From Kocuria flava (GTDB taxonomy: Bacteria; Actinomycetota; Actinomycetes; Actinomycetales; Micrococcaceae), in assembly GCF_001482365.1 (NCBI RefSeq), contig NZ_CP013254.1:3162001-3226000 (forward strand): 64,000 nt of DNA, written 5' to 3'. Of the stretch, positions 37,681-46,638 are shown in pieces. The position numbers were made by a program, and so were the translations under genes. How positions within the stretch are numbered: position 1 is the stretch's first letter; each line of letters starts with the position of its first letter. The notes below the pieces were generated by a model, which saw nothing but the letters and a program-made list of their open reading frames with translations, was not told the DNA's origin and searched no databases.

Positions 37681-39540
37681 TCAGTACTTCTTGTGGCGGG
37701 GCTTGCGGAAGCCGCCCTCGCCGTCGCGCCCGCGCGGGCCGGCCTTCTTGCGGAAGCCGCCGCGCTCGCCGCCGTCGTGGCCGCCGCGGCGGGGCCGGTC
37801 CTGGTAGGAGGAGGTGCCGCGGGGGCGCCCGCCCCCACCGCCGGCGGGGCCGCGGTCGAGCTCGAGGCGGATCAGCTCGCCGTTGATCCGGGTGCCGGCC
37901 AGCCGGTCCGCGGCGGCGGCGGGCAGGTTCTCCGGCAGCCCGACCAGGGTGTGCGTGGAGCGGATGTCGATCGCGCCGATCTGCGCGCCGTCCAGGCCGC
38001 CCTCGTTGGTCAGCGCCCCGACGATCGAGCCCGGGGAGACCCGGTGGCGGTGGCCCACGGCCAGGCGGTAGGTGGCCATGCCCTTCTCGGAGCGCGGCTC
38101 GCGGCGGGGCCGGTCCTCGCCGCGGGCCCCGCGGTCGCGGTCGCGGGTGCGCTGCGGGGCCTCGGGCAGCTCCTCGACGAAGAACGGCCGGCCGTCCTGG
38201 GCCATCACAGCGATCGCGGCGGCGACCTCCACGGCGTCGACGTCGTGCTCGGACTGGTACTGCTCGACGAGCTCGCGGAACGCGGCGAGGTCCTCGGACT
38301 CGATGGTGTCCGTGATCTGCTGGGCGAAGCGCTCCTTGCGGGTGCGGTTGACGTCCTCGGTGGAGGGCATCCGCATCTGCTCGACCGGCTGGCGGGTGGC
38401 CTTCTCGATGGCCCGCAGCAGGTACTTCTCCCGGGGGGTCATGAACAGGATCGCCTCGCCGGAGCGCCCGGCGCGGCCGGTGCGCCCGATCCGGTGGACG
38501 TAGGACTCGGTGTCGTGGGGGATGTCGTAGTTGACGACGAGGGAGATCCGCTCGACGTCGAGGCCGCGGGCGGCGACGTCCGTGGCCACGAGGATGTCGA
38601 CCTTGCCCTCGCGCAGGGCCTCGACGGTGCGCTCGCGCATGTTCTGCGGGATGTCGCCGTTGATCGCGGCGGCGGCGTAGCCGCGGGCCTTGAGCCGGTC
38701 GGCGACCTCCTCCGTGGCGGCCTTGGTGCGCACGAAGACGATGACGCCGTCGTAGTCCCCAACCTCGAGGATGCGGGTCATGGCCTCCATCTTGTGGGAG
38801 CCCATCACCTGCAGGTAGCGCTGGCGGGTGTTCGTGCCCGTGGTCGTCCTGCCCTTCACCGCGATCTCCTGCGGGTCACGCAGGTACTGCTTGGCGATCT
38901 TGCGGATGGCCGGGGGCATGGTCGCGGAGAACAGGGCGACCTGCTTGTCCGCCGGGGTGCGCGAGAGGATCTGCTCGACGTCCTCGGCGAAGCCCATCCG
39001 CAGCATCTCGTCGGCCTCGTCGAGGACCACGTACTGCAGGTTCGACAGGTCCAGGGAGCCCTTCGTGAGGTGGTCGATCACGCGCCCGGGGGTGCCGACG
39101 ACGACCTGGGCGCCGCGGCGCAGCCCGGCCAGCTGGGGCCCGTAGGGCGAACCGCCGTAGACGGGCAGGACGTGGAAGTCCTCGAGGTGCGTGGCGTAGG
39201 AGGAGAAGGCCTCCCCCACCTGCAGGGCCAGCTCGCGGGTGGGGGCGAGCACGAGCACCTGGACGTCGCGGGAGACGCCGTTGACGTCGGCGAGCTCGGC
39301 GAGGCGGGACAGGGCCGGGACGGCGAACGCGGCGGTCTTCCCGGTGCCCGTCTGGGCCAGGCCCACGACGTCGCGCCCGGAGAGCAGCACGGGGATGGTC
39401 GCGGCCTGGATGGGCGAGGGCTTCTCGTAGCCGACCTCGTCGAGCGCGGCGAGCACGCGGGGGTCGACGCCGAGGTCGGCGAACGTCGTCGTCGGCTCCT
39501 CGGACGTGGTGGCGTCGGGGGCGGGGGTGTCGTTGCTCAT
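37681..39540 (-). CDS. deaD: DEAD-box RNA helicase, DeaD/CsdA-like
   Basis: 619 residues. FADLGVDPRVLAALDEVGYE and SPIQAATIP (Q motif), AQTGTGKTAAF (I), PTRELALQV (Ia), VLDEADEML (II), FSATMP (III), ARGLDVERISLV (V) and HRIGRTGRAGRSG (VI) are all present. After the helicase core a DbpA-like RNA-binding domain (about 480-560) and a basic Gly/Arg/Lys-rich tail follow, as in cold-shock/ribosome assembly helicases of actinobacteria. The gene has an unusually long 5' leader. Confidence 0.95.
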   Translation of the reverse strand: MSNDTPAPDATTSEEPTTTFADLGVDPRVLAALDEVGYEKPSPIQAATIPVLLSGRDVVGLAQTGTGKTAAFAVPALSRLAELADVNGVSRDVQVLVLAPTRELALQVGEAFSSYATHLEDFHVLPVYGGSPYGPQLAGLRRGAQVVVGTPGRVIDHLTKGSLDLSNLQYVVLDEADEMLRMGFAEDVEQILSRTPADKQVALFSATMPPAIRKIAKQYLRDPQEIAVKGRTTTGTNTRQRYLQVMGSHKMEAMTRILEVGDYDGVIVFVRTKAATEEVADRLKARGYAAAAINGDIPQNMRERTVEALREGKVDILVATDVAARGLDVERISLVVNYDIPHDTESYVHRIGRTGRAGRSGEAILFMTPREKYLLRAIEKATRQPVEQMRMPSTEDVNRTRKERFAQQITDTIESEDLAAFRELVEQYQSEHDVDAVEVAAAIAVMAQDGRPFFVEELPEAPQRTRDRDRGARGEDRPRREPRSEKGMATYRLAVGHRHRVSPGSIVGALTNEGGLDGAQIGAIDIRSTHTLVGLPENLPAAAADRLAGTRINGELIRLELDRGPAGGGGGRPRGTSSYQDRPRRGGHDGGERGGFRKKAGPRGRDGEGGFRKPRHKKY

Positions 39541-39761
39541 GCGGGATCCTCGTTCGGTGCGTGGGTGTCGGCCACGGGTCCTTGCGGGGGACGGCGCGGG
39601 CCAGGGCGGTGTCCGGACGTCCCTGCCAACCACTGGGGCCCGCCGGGGCGGGAGCGTCGGACACGGCGGGAGCACGTCGCCGCCGAACACGGTGCGCTCG
39701 CAAGCGGCACCGCGTTGCACGAGAGAGTGAGGGAGTTACCGGAGTCGGTCGGACCAGTCTA
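39541..39761 (-). promoter_or_regulatory. Long 5' leader and promoter of the DEAD-box helicase gene
   Basis: A TAGACT -10 box on the minus strand (39761-39756) would give a leader of about 208 bases before the helicase ATG. No conserved open frame was seen in it. Long structured leaders are common on cold-shock RNA helicase genes, where they serve temperature control or self-regulation; whether that holds here is unknown. Confidence 0.5.
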
Positions 39762-39779
39762 GCGCACGGGCGGGCCCGC

Positions 39780-41213
39780 TCACCCCGTCCGGCGGACCAC
39801 GACGAGGTGCTCCTGCTCACGCATTGGCTCGTAGGCGGCGCCGTAGCGCTGCTCCGCCCACGCGGCGACGTCCCCGGGCGGGACCCGCCCCACGCCGTGC
39901 CGGCGCGGTCGACGACGACGAGCTCCGGCGCCGGGTCGCCCGTGCTGCCGAGCCAGTGCACCTCGGCCCGGGACACCAGCCGGTGCAGCAGGGTCAGGTC
40001 GGTGGCCACGCTCGCGCCCTCGGGGACCGCGGCGAGGGTCGCCTCCTTGGCCGCCGCCCGCGGGTCGGGGCGGTAGGCGGCCGGGTCGGCAAGGTCCCCG
40101 AGCGGGTGGGCGGGCAGGAGCACGAGGGCGACGCCGAGGGCGGCCCACGGGCCGGCCCGGCCCAGGAGCACCGCGCGCGGGCGGCGGGAGGCCCGCAGCC
40201 GCACGACCGCGTCGAGCAGGGCGGCGAGGACCACGGGCATCAGCACGGCGCTGTAGTGCCAGCCCGCCCCCCAGTAGCCCGGCTCCGGGGAGAGCATCCG
40301 CCGCAGCAGGGTCGGCAGCGCCACGAGGGCCAGCGGCGAGCGCAGCGCGAGCACGGCGCCGGTGAGCGCCAGCGCCAGCCAGGTCAGGGCCTTCCGGCCG
40401 GGCACGACGAGGGCGGTGAGCGCCCCGAGGGGGTCCGCGAGCACCGCGGCGGGGTCGAGGCGGTCCGCGTAGGCGAACTCCCCCGCCGGGTTCAGGGCCG
40501 GCAGCACGACCGTCACGGCGAGCACGCTGCAGGCGGTGCCCCACCCGGCGAGCAGGAGGCCGGGCCGGGCCGGGGCCCCGGCCGCACGGGCCCGCCGCGC
40601 CAGGACCAGGCCCAGGACGGCCACGGTGAGCCCGAGGTCCTCCTTGACGAGGGCCACCGGGGCGGCCCACACCGCCGCCGCGCTCCAGCGCCGCTCGACG
40701 AGGGCCCCGAGGGACAGCGCCAGCAGGGGCACGGCCACGGCGATCTCGTGGAACTGCACGGCCACCGCCGCCTGGAGCCCGAAGCTCAGCCCGCAGGCCA
40801 GCCCGAGGGCGGCGCCGGGGCCCCGGCCCAGCAGCCGCACCCCGGAGCGGGCGATCGCCCACGCGCACACCCCCATCAGTCAGGTCCTGGAGCACGAGCA
40901 GGGTCAGCGCCGAGGGGAAGAGCGCGTAGAGGGGGCCCAGCAGCACCAGCACGGGGTGGAAGTGGTCGCCGAGCAGGTTGTAGCCGTGGCCCTTCACGTG
41001 CACCTCCGGGCCGCGGCCCTCGGCGTAGGAGCGGGCCAGCTGGGTGAAGATGGCCAGGTCCCAGGACGGGACCTCGCCGCGCCGCCACTGCAGCAGCGAC
41101 CACCACAGGTACAGGACGGCCACGAGCCCGCCCACGGCCAGGGGCACGAGGCGGGCGCCGGGGGCGCGCGGCGGCGCACCGGCCGCGGGGCGCGGGGCGG
41201 AGGTGGCGGGCAT
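39780..41213 (-). pseudogene. DUF2079-type membrane protein, disrupted by two compensating frameshifts
   Basis: The start (MPATSAPRPAAG), first helix and SWDLAIFTQLARSYAEGRGP with GYNLLGDHFHPVL are typical of DUF2079 proteins, which resemble membrane glycosyltransferases. After LLVLQDL coding continues one frame over (MGVCAWAIARSGVRLLG onward, about 330 residues with several helices), then returns to the first frame for the end (PPGDVAAWAEQRYG to VVVRRTG). One extra base at 40880 and one missing G near 39894-39897 explain both shifts. Restored, the protein would have about 477 residues. A decayed gene or base errors. Confidence 0.75.
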
Positions 41214-41271
41214 GGTGCGGGCTGCTCCCGGGGACGGCGCGGACGTCGGGGCGGACTGCCATCATGGTCCC

Positions 41272-42255
41272 ATGCCCTCCGCCGCCGTCCCCGCCGCCGC
41301 GCGCCCCGCCGCGGACGCGGAGCTCGTCTGGGACCCGGGCGGTGCCCTCCACCTGGGGCAGACCCTCGGGGTGCTCGCCCGCGGGGCCCACGACCCCCTG
41401 GTCCGGGTGCTCTCCCCCGAGCTGGTGTGGGTCGTCACCCGCACCGCCGAGGGCCCGGTCTCGGCCTGCTACTCCCGCCCGGGCCCGGGTCCGTCCCTGC
41501 GCCGGCCGGTGCGGGTGCGCGCCTGGGGCCCGGGCGCGGCGGCATTCCTGGCCGAGGCCCCCCGATGGGCCGGGGCGGAGGACTCGTGGGCGGGCTTCGA
41601 GGCCTCCCCGGCCTTCGCCGCCCTGCCCGAGCGGCTGCGCACGGCCCGGCGGCTGCACCCCGGGCTGCGGCTGCCCTCGACCGGGCGGGTCCTCGACCGG
41701 GCGGTGCTCTCGGTGCTCGAGCAGCGCGTGACCGTCCGGGAGGCCGTGGCCGCCCACCGCCTGCTCGTGCGCCGCCACGGGCAGCCCGCCCCGGGGCCCG
41801 CGCCGGAGGGGATGCATGTGCCGCCCACGGCCGAGGCCTGGCGGGCCGTGCCGGTGTGGGAGTGGCACCGCGCCGGGGTGGACGGGGCGCGCGCCGCCAC
41901 GGTCCGGCGGGTCGCCGAGCGTGCCGCCGCCCTCGAGCGGCTGGGCCGGGCGCCGCTGGACGCCGGGCTGCACCGGGGCCTGCGCTCCGTGCCGGGACTG
42001 GGGCCGTGGACGGTCGCCGAGATCGTCCAGTGCACCCACGGGGACCCGGACTCGGTGAGCGTCTTCGACTTCCACCTCGCCGCCTGGGTCTGCTGGTTCT
42101 TCGACCGCCGCCCCGGCGACGACCGGCGGATGCTGGAGCTGCTCGAGCCGTGGCGGGGCGACCGCCAGCGGGTGGTGCGCCTGCTGCGGGCCTCCGGGTT
42201 CCGCAAGCCCTCCTTCGCCCCGCGGCTGCACCCGGAGGACCACCGGCACCGCTGA
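41272..42255 (+). CDS. Helix-hairpin-helix DNA glycosylase (AlkA/3-methyladenine type)
   Basis: 327 residues. The C-terminal half holds the HhH-GPD fold: HRGLRSVPGLGPWTVAEIVQ is the hairpin, followed by SVSVFDFHLAAWVCWFF, where the Asp of FDFH would be the catalytic residue. No Fe-S cysteine cluster is visible. The N-terminal half (ELVWDPGGALHLGQTLGVLA) fits the AlkA N-terminal domain. Probable role: excision of alkylated bases. It is transcribed divergently from the DUF2079 gene; the ATG was chosen because upstream codons overlap the other gene's start. Confidence 0.85.
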   Translation: MPSAAVPAAARPAADAELVWDPGGALHLGQTLGVLARGAHDPLVRVLSPELVWVVTRTAEGPVSACYSRPGPGPSLRRPVRVRAWGPGAAAFLAEAPRWAGAEDSWAGFEASPAFAALPERLRTARRLHPGLRLPSTGRVLDRAVLSVLEQRVTVREAVAAHRLLVRRHGQPAPGPAPEGMHVPPTAEAWRAVPVWEWHRAGVDGARAATVRRVAERAAALERLGRAPLDAGLHRGLRSVPGLGPWTVAEIVQCTHGDPDSVSVFDFHLAAWVCWFFDRRPGDDRRMLELLEPWRGDRQRVVRLLRASGFRKPSFAPRLHPEDHRHR

Positions 42256-42307
42256 GGGGAGCCTTCCCTGCCTGGCGGGCCCACGCTCCCCGGCGTTGAA
42301 TGGGGCC

Positions 42308-43027
42308 ATGAACGCTGAGCACGTGATCGACGAGCCGCACGCGGCCGGCTACACCGAGCGGATGAACAAGCTGCGGGCGGGGGTGCTGGGCGCCAACGAC
42401 GGCATCGTCTCGGTGGCCGCGACCGTCGTGGGCGTGGCGGGCGCCACCGCGAACCCGGCGGCGATCCTCACCGCCGGCGCCGCCGCGCTCGTCGGCGGGG
42501 CCCTGTCCATGGCCCTGGGCGAGTACGTGTCCGTCTCGAGCCAGTCCGACTCCCACCGGGCGCTGATCGCCAAGGAGAAGCAGGAGCTCGAGGACATGCC
42601 CGAGGCCGAGCTGCGGGAGCTGGCCGAGATCTACGAGGGCAAGGGCCTGTCCGCCGCGACGGCCCTGCGGGTGGCCGAGGAGCTGACCGAGCACGACGCC
42701 CTGGCCGCCCACCTCGACGCCGAGCTGAACATCGACGAGGAGGACATCGTCAGCCCCTGGAACGCGGCCGTCGCCTCGGCGCTGGCGTTCACGGTCGGGG
42801 CGGTGCTGCCCCTGCTCGCGATCCTGCTGCCCCCCGAGGCCTGGCGGATCCCCGTGACGTTCGTGGCCGTGCTCGCCGCCCTGGGCCTGACCGGCTGGCT
42901 GGGCGCCCACCTGGGCGGGGCCCCGCAGAAGGCCCGGGCGGCCCTGCGCGTCGTCGTGGGCGGGGCCCTGGCCCTGGCCGCGACCTTCGCCGTGGGCTCC
43001 CTGCTCGGGGTCACCGGCGTGGTCTGA
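42308..43027 (+). CDS. VIT1/CCC1-family iron/manganese transporter
   Basis: 239 residues. RMNKLRAGVLGANDGIVSVA, GGALSMALGEYVSVSSQSDS (helices 1-2) and three further C-terminal helices match the VIT family, which moves Fe2+ or Mn2+ out of the cytoplasm. The Glu-rich cytoplasmic metal-binding segment between helices 2 and 3 (ELEDMPEAELRELAEIYEGK) is present. A TTG four codons upstream is less likely than the ATG. Confidence 0.92.
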   Translation: MNAEHVIDEPHAAGYTERMNKLRAGVLGANDGIVSVAATVVGVAGATANPAAILTAGAAALVGGALSMALGEYVSVSSQSDSHRALIAKEKQELEDMPEAELRELAEIYEGKGLSAATALRVAEELTEHDALAAHLDAELNIDEEDIVSPWNAAVASALAFTVGAVLPLLAILLPPEAWRIPVTFVAVLAALGLTGWLGAHLGGAPQKARAALRVVVGGALALAATFAVGSLLGVTGVV

Positions 43028-43035
43028 GCCCCCTC

Positions 43036-43085
43036 GGACGCGCACGGCGCCCCGCACCGGCCGGTGCGGGGCGCCGTGCGCGTCC
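43036..43085. terminator. Bidirectional terminator between VIT1 and thioredoxin genes
   Basis: A perfect stem of about 23 bp (ggacgcgcacggcgccccgc continuing, with its complement) and a four-base loop lie between convergent genes. It is the longest perfect hairpin noticed in the window. Confidence 0.7.
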
Positions 43086-43135
43086 GGCCGCGGAGGCGGC
43101 GGCGAGTTCGGGGCCGCGGGCCCGGGGCGTGCGGG

Positions 43136-43519
43136 TCAGGACTCCTGGGCGGGCTCCTGGGCCTGCTGCTTGGCGACCTCGGCGCGGACCTCCTCCATGT
43201 CGAGGCCCTTCACCGCCTCGATGACCTGCTCGAGCGCCGACGCCGGCAGGGCGCCGGGCTGGGAGAAGACGAGGATGCCCTCGCGGAAGGCCATGAGGGT
43301 GGGGATCGAGGAGATCTGCGCGGAGGCCGCGAGCATCTGCTGGTCCTCGGTGTCGACCTTGCCGAACACCACGTCCTCGTGCTTCTCGGAGGCGGCCTCG
43401 TAGGTCGGGGCGAACTGCTTGCAGGGGCCGCACCAGTCGGCCCACCAGTCCAGCAGGACGATGTCGTTCTCGGCGATGGTCTGGCCCAGGGTGTCCTGGG
43501 TGATGTCAACGGTAGCCAT
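43136..43519 (-). CDS. Thioredoxin
   Basis: 127 residues, one thioredoxin domain with the active site LDWWADWCGPCKQFAPTY and the cis-proline in SIPTLMAFREG. A short Ala/Gln/Glu-rich tail of about 20 residues extends it beyond E. coli TrxA. The ATG stands six bases after TACGCT, so the transcript is probably leaderless. Likely a general disulfide reductase. Confidence 0.94.
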   Translation of the reverse strand: MATVDITQDTLGQTIAENDIVLLDWWADWCGPCKQFAPTYEAASEKHEDVVFGKVDTEDQQMLAASAQISSIPTLMAFREGILVFSQPGALPASALEQVIEAVKGLDMEEVRAEVAKQQAQEPAQES

Positions 43520-43525
43520 GCCCCC

Positions 43526-43531
43526 AGCGTA
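43526..43531 (-). promoter_or_regulatory. -10 box of a leaderless thioredoxin transcript
   Basis: On the minus strand TACGCT, then GGGGGC, then ATG. The spacing of six is near the leaderless optimum; the G run could also act as a weak ribosome site. Confidence 0.5.
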
Positions 43532-43647
43532 CGGACCGCCCCCGGCGGAAAGCACCGGATTTCACTGGGAGCACAAGAGCCCGCAACGGGTCCCGCGGCC
43601 CGCCGCCTTCCTACACTGGGAGGGCACGGCGCGTGCGGAGGCCCAGC

Positions 43648-44727
43648 ATGAACTTCGAGATCGGCATCTTCACCCTCGGCGAGGTGGACCACGACCCGGT
43701 CACCGGCGCGCGCCCGGACGCCCGCCAGCGGCTGCGGGACATCATCGAGCTGGCCGAGGCCGCCGAGCACGCCGGCCTGACCGTGATGGGCGTCGGGGAG
43801 GACCACGGCGCCGACGTGGTCGCGGCCGCCCCGCTCGTGCTGCTGTCGGCCATCGCCGGGCGCACCCGGCTGCTGCGCCTGACCACCGCCGTGACCGTGC
43901 TGCCCGCCGCGGACCCGCTGCGGCTCTACGAACAGGTGGCGATGCTGGACAACATCTCCGGGGGCCGGGCCGAGCTGATCGTGGGCCGCGGCGCCTCGGC
44001 GCGGGTGCGGCGCGCGCTCGGGCTCGGGGACGAGGACCCGGACGCCCTGTTCGAGCACCGGCTCGACCAGCTGCTGCAGGTGCTCGAGTCCAGTCCCCCG
44101 ACCTTCGGCGGCGGCCTCGGCCGGCACCCCGGGGAGCTCGCGGTCGAGCCGCGGCCGCTGCAGCCGCGGCTGCCGGTGTGGGTGGGCTCCTCGGGCAGCG
44201 ACCGCTCGGTGGAGCGCGCGGGGCGGCTGGGGCTGCCCCTGGTCCTGCTGCGCACGCACGGGCCCTGGGCCGCGGCGCGGCCCGTCGTCGGGACCTACCG
44301 GCGGGCCCTGCGGGCCGCGGGGCGGGACCCGTCCACCCCGGTGGGCCTGGGGGTGCCCGGGTTCGTGGCCCGCTCGGCGGAGCGGGCGCGGGAGCTGAGC
44401 CACCCGTACTTCGCCGCCGGGGCGCGCAGCCACGGCCCCGTGCGCCCGGAGGACCCGCGCTGGACGCGCGCGGAGTACGACCGCGAGTGCGCCCCGGAGG
44501 GCTCGCTCGTGGTGGGCGACGTCGACGAGGTCGTGCGCAAGATCCTGGCCCAGCACCGCGGCCTCGGCCACGAGCGGCTGCTGCTGCGCCTGGACGCCGG
44601 CGGGATGCCGCACCACCTCGCGCTCGAGGCGATCACGCTGCTGGGCACCGAGGTGGTGCCCCGGGTGCGGGCCGCCCTCGGGGCGGGACGGGCCGCGGAG
44701 GAGATCAGTCCGCCGGGGACGCCGTGA
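43648..44727 (+). CDS. LLM-class flavin-dependent oxidoreductase
   Basis: 359 residues of the bacterial luciferase-like (LLM) superfamily, TIM-barrel flavin enzymes. The N-terminal FEIGIFTLGEVDHDPVTGAR, EHAGLTVMGVGEDHGADVV and YEQVAMLDNISGGRAELIVGR are standard. LPVWVGSSGSDRSVERAGRLG is the typical central segment. Substrate unknown; this subgroup is often FMN dependent. A TACACT -10 lies near 43612 and the ATG follows GGAGG. Its last 23 bases overlap the 3' end of the convergent sortase gene. Confidence 0.9.
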   Translation: MNFEIGIFTLGEVDHDPVTGARPDARQRLRDIIELAEAAEHAGLTVMGVGEDHGADVVAAAPLVLLSAIAGRTRLLRLTTAVTVLPAADPLRLYEQVAMLDNISGGRAELIVGRGASARVRRALGLGDEDPDALFEHRLDQLLQVLESSPPTFGGGLGRHPGELAVEPRPLQPRLPVWVGSSGSDRSVERAGRLGLPLVLLRTHGPWAAARPVVGTYRRALRAAGRDPSTPVGLGVPGFVARSAERARELSHPYFAAGARSHGPVRPEDPRWTRAEYDRECAPEGSLVVGDVDEVVRKILAQHRGLGHERLLLRLDAGGMPHHLALEAITLLGTEVVPRVRAALGAGRAAEEISPPGTP

Positions 44728-45358
44728 GCACCACGTTCTTGCCCCAGATGTCCTCCGTGTAGCAGCTGATGATGACCAGCCGCCCGGGCACGATCTGCCA
44801 GATGTCGCTGTCCTTGAGCGTGTTCTTGTCGTGGGTGACGACCGAGTCGATCTCGAAGGCCACGGTGCCGGTCTCCGTCTGCACCTCGACCTCGCTGCCG
44901 ACGAGGGAGGGGTCGCTGAGCGCGTTGAACGGCGCGTCCCGGCCGTCGAAGCTGTGCCCGGCGATGTAGGTCGTGTTCTTCGAGCCCTGCCCCGGGGCTC
45001 CGTAGGGGGTCAGCCAGTAGCCGTCCGGGGTCTTCGGGGGGACCAGCGAGCGGGAGGCGAGGTCCTGCTCGGTGGGTGTGAGCGGGTCCACGGGGACGTC
45101 CAGACCCGCGTCGGGCACGGCCAGGCGCACGGGCGGGGCGGCGGCGGGGGCGTCCGGGTCCTGTCCGCCGGGCGCCGGCCCGGGGGTTCCGGCCGCCTCC
45201 GGGTCGCGGGTCGCGGAGACCTGGGGGGCCGGGGCGGCGTCCCCGTCCGCCCACGGCTGGCCGGCGAGCACGCCCGCGCCGACCGCGAGCACGGCCAGGC
45301 CGGCGGCCGGGGCCGCCCAGCGGCGGCGGGTCGGGCCGGAGGGTGCGGGTGCGTCCAC
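44705..45358 (-). CDS. Class E/F-like sortase
   Basis: 217 residues. An N-terminal membrane anchor (about 13-32) precedes a Pro/Ala-rich linker and a sortase domain from about residue 77. Catalytic His135 is in TYIAGHSFDGRDAPF and Cys199 in RLVIISCYTEDIWG. The usual catalytic Arg a few residues after the Cys is not obvious; Lys207 (WGKNVVLTA) occupies the likely place. It would attach proteins to the cell wall. The GTG start follows CAGGAG. The candidate substrate gene lies 89 bases upstream on the same strand. Confidence 0.85.
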   Translation of the reverse strand: MDAPAPSGPTRRRWAAPAAGLAVLAVGAGVLAGQPWADGDAAPAPQVSATRDPEAAGTPGPAPGGQDPDAPAAAPPVRLAVPDAGLDVPVDPLTPTEQDLASRSLVPPKTPDGYWLTPYGAPGQGSKNTTYIAGHSFDGRDAPFNALSDPSLVGSEVEVQTETGTVAFEIDSVVTHDKNTLKDSDIWQIVPGRLVIISCYTEDIWGKNVVLTASPAD

Positions 45359-45447
45359 GGGGATCGGCTCCTGGGCTCGGGGTCGGGACGGGACGACGCC
45401 CCGGTGCCGCCCGAGGGCGGCACCGGGGCGCGGGCGGCCGCGGCCGC

Positions 45448-46119
45448 TCAGGCGCGGCGGCGCAGGCGCAGCGCGACCGCCGCGGCGGCGGCGCCGCCGG
45501 CGGCCAGCAGCCCGGCGATCAGGCCGGTGCTGCCGCTGTCCTCGGCGGCGGTGTCCACGTTCCAGCCCTCGTTGGAGCCGGTCGCCGGGGCGGAGTCGTC
45601 GCCGCCCCAGTCGCCGCCGGTGCCGCCGGTGGGCAGCAGTCCGCCGCAGGTGCCCTGGAAGAGCCCGACCAGGTCGGCGCCGTCCTCCATGTAGACCTCG
45701 CCCTGCTGGCGGGCCTCGACCGCGGCGGCCTCGAAGCCCTGGGCCGCGGCCCGGGTCGCCGCGTAGGCGTCCTGCACGGCCTGGTCGCCGGAGCTCGCCG
45801 CGTAGGCCTCCTGCAGGCGCAGGATCTCGCCCCAGGCGCCGCGGGCGCGGTCCATGGTGTCGTCGTTGACGATCGCGTCCTCGAGCACGGCCTGCTGGGC
45901 CTGCAGCTCGGCGAGGACCTGCGGGTCCTCGACCAGGGAGTTGAAGTGCACGCCGGCGTCGTAGAGGTGGTCGGCGGAGGTGATCAGGTTGGTCACCGCG
46001 GGGCTGGCCCCGGCCGGGACGCAGGTGTCGGCATGGGCGGCGGGGGCGCCGAGGAACAGGCCACCGGCCAGGACGGCGGCCGACGAACCGGCGGCCACCC
46101 ACTTCTTCACAGCAGTCAT
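45448..46119 (-). CDS. Secreted, probably wall-anchored surface protein
   Basis: 223 residues. A Sec signal peptide (MTAVKKWVAAGSSAAVLAGG, cleavage likely after AHA at residue 30) is followed by a helical Ala/Glu/Gln-rich domain (about 40-155) with one cysteine at each end (33 and 158), a Gly/Asp/Ser linker and a C-terminal hydrophobic helix (200-217) with RLRRRA tail. That is a sortase-substrate layout. A perfect LPxTG is missing: LPTGG (162-166) is too far from the helix and only GSTG adjoins it. No family recognised. Confidence 0.75.
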   Translation of the reverse strand: MTAVKKWVAAGSSAAVLAGGLFLGAPAAHADTCVPAGASPAVTNLITSADHLYDAGVHFNSLVEDPQVLAELQAQQAVLEDAIVNDDTMDRARGAWGEILRLQEAYAASSGDQAVQDAYAATRAAAQGFEAAAVEARQQGEVYMEDGADLVGLFQGTCGGLLPTGGTGGDWGGDDSAPATGSNEGWNVDTAAEDSGSTGLIAGLLAAGGAAAAAVALRLRRRA

Positions 46120-46570
46120 TTCGGTACGTCTCCTCATGTCGTGGGGGCACCTCGGGACGCGCCCCGAGGCGGCAGCATGGGGCGACCGCTCGCACACGTC
46201 CCCGGCGGGGTCACCGCGGGGCGCTCGCGCCGCCGCCGTCCGGGGCGGGGGGTCCTGAACGGACCGGCTCGGCGTGCCGGCCCGTGCCCGGTTGGCTGCT
46301 GCAGTCCCCAAGATATAGGAGATTTCATCTTATTCGCAGCGGTTAACGCCGTGTTCCCCCCACGCGGCGCTCCGGTGGCGACGGGCGGGCGCGGCGCCAC
46401 GCCGGTCCGGCCTGGAACGACGCGGCTGCCCGGGGGCCGGGGGCGTCGTCCGCCCGCGGGCTCCGCTGGGCGGTCCGGGACCGGGATCGTCCCCGTGTCG
46501 GGGGACACGCCCTGCCGGGCCGGTGATCACGAGCGCACCGCGGGGCCGCTCCTCCGGGACGGGCGACGGG
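46120..46570. other. Long intergenic region with an AT-rich island
   Basis: About 450 bases without a convincing gene. Near 46308-46352 lies the most AT-rich patch of the window, with AAGAT and ATCTT facing each other and TATATC read leftward. It probably holds the promoter of the surface protein/sortase genes, which would then have a leader of about 170 bases. The remainder is GC-rich with no clear motif. Confidence 0.45.
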
Positions 46571-46578
46571 GCCCGCAT

Positions 46579-46618
46579 GCAGGAGCACCCCGGACCGTCC
46601 GGTCCGGGGTGCTCCTGC
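46579..46618. terminator. Terminator hairpin after tRNA-Tyr
   Basis: A perfect 18-bp stem (gcaggagcaccccggacc with complement) with a four-base loop lies 20 bases beyond the tRNA-Tyr 3' end. No U tract. Confidence 0.65.
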
Positions 46619-46638
46619 GACGTCGTCGACGCCGGGTG

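Noticed and set aside
45622..45638. LPTGG as a standard sortase motif in the surface protein
   Set aside because: It is about 35 residues before the hydrophobic helix, while real LPxTG motifs adjoin it; kept only as a note.
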